Positions 6,014-6,978 of a DNA stretch of 6,978 bases are shown here, piece by piece. This DNA is from an uncultured Chitinophagaceae bacterium (lineage in GTDB: Bacteria; Bacteroidota; Bacteroidia; Chitinophagales; Chitinophagaceae): NCBI GenBank assembly GCA_946479005.1, contig CAMLEM010000090.1, forward strand, positions 1 through 6,978, read 5' to 3'. How positions within the stretch are numbered: position 1 is the first letter of the stretch; each line of letters starts with the position of its first letter. Made by a program: the position numbers and the translations under genes. The notes beneath the pieces were generated by a model, which was not told the origin of the DNA, searched no databases, and saw only the letters and a list, made by a program, of their open reading frames with translations.

Positions 6014-6391
6014 ATGAGAGAGAATGAAATATCCTTTTTAATCAGGAAAGCTATTTTCAGGGTCTACAATACTTTGGGGCCAGGATTATTCGAATCAGTT
6101 TATGTAAAGGCCCTTAAAATCGAACTTGAGAAATTAGGATTGGAGGTTCGCCCTGAAGTTCCGGTTCCTTTTATTTACGACGAACTCCGACTTGATGCGG
6201 GCTACAGAATGGATCTGCTGGTAAATGACTTAGTAGTTGTGGAAGTAAAATCCATCGAAAGCCTCTCGGAAATTCATCACAAGCAATTATTGACCTACCT
6301 AAAATTGTCGGGCAAAAAGTTGGGGCTTCTGGTGAACTTTAATACAGCTGCCATAAATTCTTCCATTGTTAGAAAAGTTTGCGGCCTGTAG
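6014..6391 (+). CDS. GxxExxY protein (PD-(D/E)XK nuclease-like, PF13366 type)
   Basis: The protein has 125 residues from the ATG at 6014, which follows an AGGA-like leader; an upstream in-frame TTG at 5981 lies inside the promoter and is rejected. It carries the family signature G-x-x-E-x-x-Y as GLFESVY (Gly24, Glu27, Tyr30) after the usual helix IRKAIFRVYNTLGPG. The pattern of a PD-(D/E)XK nuclease core follows: Glu27, Asp67 in RMDLLV, Glu77-x-Lys79 in VVEVKS, then Gln91 and Tyr95 in KQLLTYLKLSG, and the closing KLGLLVNFN. All core residues are present and the length is normal for the family, so it looks functional. The family is widespread, often in several copies per genome, and its job is not established. 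Lacking any extra domain, it would act in the cytoplasm, perhaps on nucleic acid. It is enclosed by inverted repeats and has its own promoter, unlike a normal operon gene. Confidence 0.93.
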   Translation: MRENEISFLIRKAIFRVYNTLGPGLFESVYVKALKIELEKLGLEVRPEVPVPFIYDELRLDAGYRMDLLVNDLVVVEVKSIESLSEIHHKQLLTYLKLSGKKLGLLVNFNTAAINSSIVRKVCGL

Positions 6392-6397
6392 AATTCT

Positions 6398-6439
6398 TCT
6401 GCGAAATCTGCGGGAAAATCTGCGGGATCTGCGGGAAAC
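6398..6439 (-). repeat. Right 42-bp inverted repeat of the GxxExxY cassette
   Basis: It is the inverted partner of 5886-5927. TCTGCG units (reverse of CGCAGA) start at 6398, 6407, 6419 and 6428, again with spacings 9, 12 and 9. It begins 6 nt after the GxxExxY stop and ends 5 nt before the stop codon of the minus-strand gene at 6445. Confidence 0.9.
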
Positions 6440-6444
6440 AAAAT

Positions 6445-6921
6445 CTAAAGTATATTGAAATCCGCTCTTACTCGATAATACGTTATCGTGCGATCGACCA
6501 GGTTGGCGATGGTGCCGTTCACCTTAATGGACCAAAGCTTTGTAGCCTTGTCGTATTTGGTTTCCACGGTCCCGTTGGAGACGTCCACATAAGACACCTG
6601 GTCGCCGGACCGGAATGAATATTTTACGATGATCTCGTTGCGGTTATCTGAACGGGTCTGGATCTTGTATTTATTCGTGCGCAATTTTCTTTCCGGGAAC
6701 CAAAGGGTGAGGAACTGGTCGCGTTGCTCCACTACGATCTTGAGGTCACCGTGATCCCTGTTCACCCGGATCGTGCAGGGCCGGCCTTCGATGAAAAAAT
6801 TATTCGAGGTAGCCGTATCGGTGATGAAAACGGGGCAGCGGTTCAGCGTGGAATCCCTCTCCACCTGGGCTGAGGCCGCGAGCGCCGAAACAAGGAATAC
6901 TATGGAAAATACCAACCGCAT
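6445..6921 (-). CDS. Small secreted protein of unknown function
   Basis: The protein has 158 residues with a clear Sec signal peptide (MRLVFSIVFLVSALAASAQ, likely cut after Ala18). I do not recognise the family. The mature part of about 140 residues is mostly beta-strand in pattern (alternating hydrophobic residues, for example LKIVVEQ, FLTLWFP, NEIIVKYSF, KLWSIKVNG, TITYYRVRADF) and has just two cysteines, Cys29 and Cys49, which could form a disulfide. No transmembrane segment or lipobox is present, so it should be periplasmic or outside the cell. The start is ATG at 6921 behind an A/T-rich leader; a TATCTTTA element at 6932-6939 resembles a -7 box but has no visible -33 partner. Its stop codon lies 5 nt from the right repeat of the GxxExxY cassette, so the cassette has replaced or pushed away its original downstream region. 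Confidence 0.82.
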   Translation of the reverse strand: MRLVFSIVFLVSALAASAQVERDSTLNRCPVFITDTATSNNFFIEGRPCTIRVNRDHGDLKIVVEQRDQFLTLWFPERKLRTNKYKIQTRSDNRNEIIVKYSFRSGDQVSYVDVSNGTVETKYDKATKLWSIKVNGTIANLVDRTITYYRVRADFNIL

Positions 6922-6978
6922 TTATATACTTTAAAGATAGAGATTAGAAGGAACCCGCACGCCGGGGCAAAATCTTTT

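Larger units (their letters stand above)
5886..6439. mobile_element. Putative GxxExxY cassette bounded by 42-bp inverted repeats
   Basis: A 554-bp unit made of a left repeat (5886-5927), a promoter, one GxxExxY gene (6014-6391) and a right repeat (6398-6439) in inverted orientation. The gene is richer in A and T at third codon positions than its neighbours, which fits separate origin. AAATCT occurs just outside both ends (5878-5883 and 6441-6446), possibly a target duplication, though with offsets of 2 and 1 nt it could be chance. There is no transposase, so if mobile it would need one in trans or use the GxxExxY protein itself. That it moves is inference; the repeats are seen directly. Confidence 0.55.

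Noticed and set aside
5886..6439. CRISPR-like array formed by the CGCAGAT units
   Set aside because: The units are 6-10 bp and only 9-12 nt apart, with no room for spacers, and the two clusters are inverted relative to each other.

Overview
The window looks like a chromosomal stretch from a member of the Bacteroidota, most likely a Chitinophagaceae-type soil or environmental bacterium. The main reasons are a LytS-type sensor kinase paired with a LytTR regulator in Bacteroidota style, A-rich leaders before most starts, one promoter close to the Bacteroidota TTG / TAnnTTTG consensus, and a GxxExxY-family gene. This taxonomic call is inference from protein style, not from a marker gene.

Region 1 to 3204 is a run of four minus-strand genes with a stress-response flavour. 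In transcription order they are: a very large Gly/Tyr/Gln/Asn/Ser-rich low-complexity protein with a basic tail (3204-2029); a DUF892 ferritin-like protein of the YciE/YciF type (1967-1281); a lipoprotein Cu/Zn superoxide dismutase, sodC (1163-549); and a DUF4136-type lipoprotein (508 to beyond the left edge). Hairpins with terminator character lie after the first two genes. The last ~110 bases at the left edge have a different, much more GC-rich codon style and do not continue as DUF4136 proteins normally do.

Region 3205 to 4053 holds a divergent pair on the plus strand: a four-helix membrane protein of unknown function and, 7 nt after it, a 51-residue lysine-rich small protein. Region 4072 to 5788 is a two-gene signalling operon on the minus strand: a LytS/YehU-type histidine kinase followed after 4 nt by its LytTR response regulator. 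The kinase keeps its phospho-acceptor histidine and G-box, but its N-box lacks the catalytic asparagine.

Region 5886 to 6439 is the most unusual part. A GxxExxY (PD-(D/E)XK-like) gene with its own Bacteroidota-type promoter is enclosed by two 42-bp inverted repeats that match at 38 of 42 positions. Each repeat carries four CGCAGAT-like units spaced 9, 12 and 9 nt. It looks like a compact 554-bp cassette inserted just 5 nt beyond the end of the next gene. The last gene (6921-6445, minus) is a small secreted protein of unknown function.
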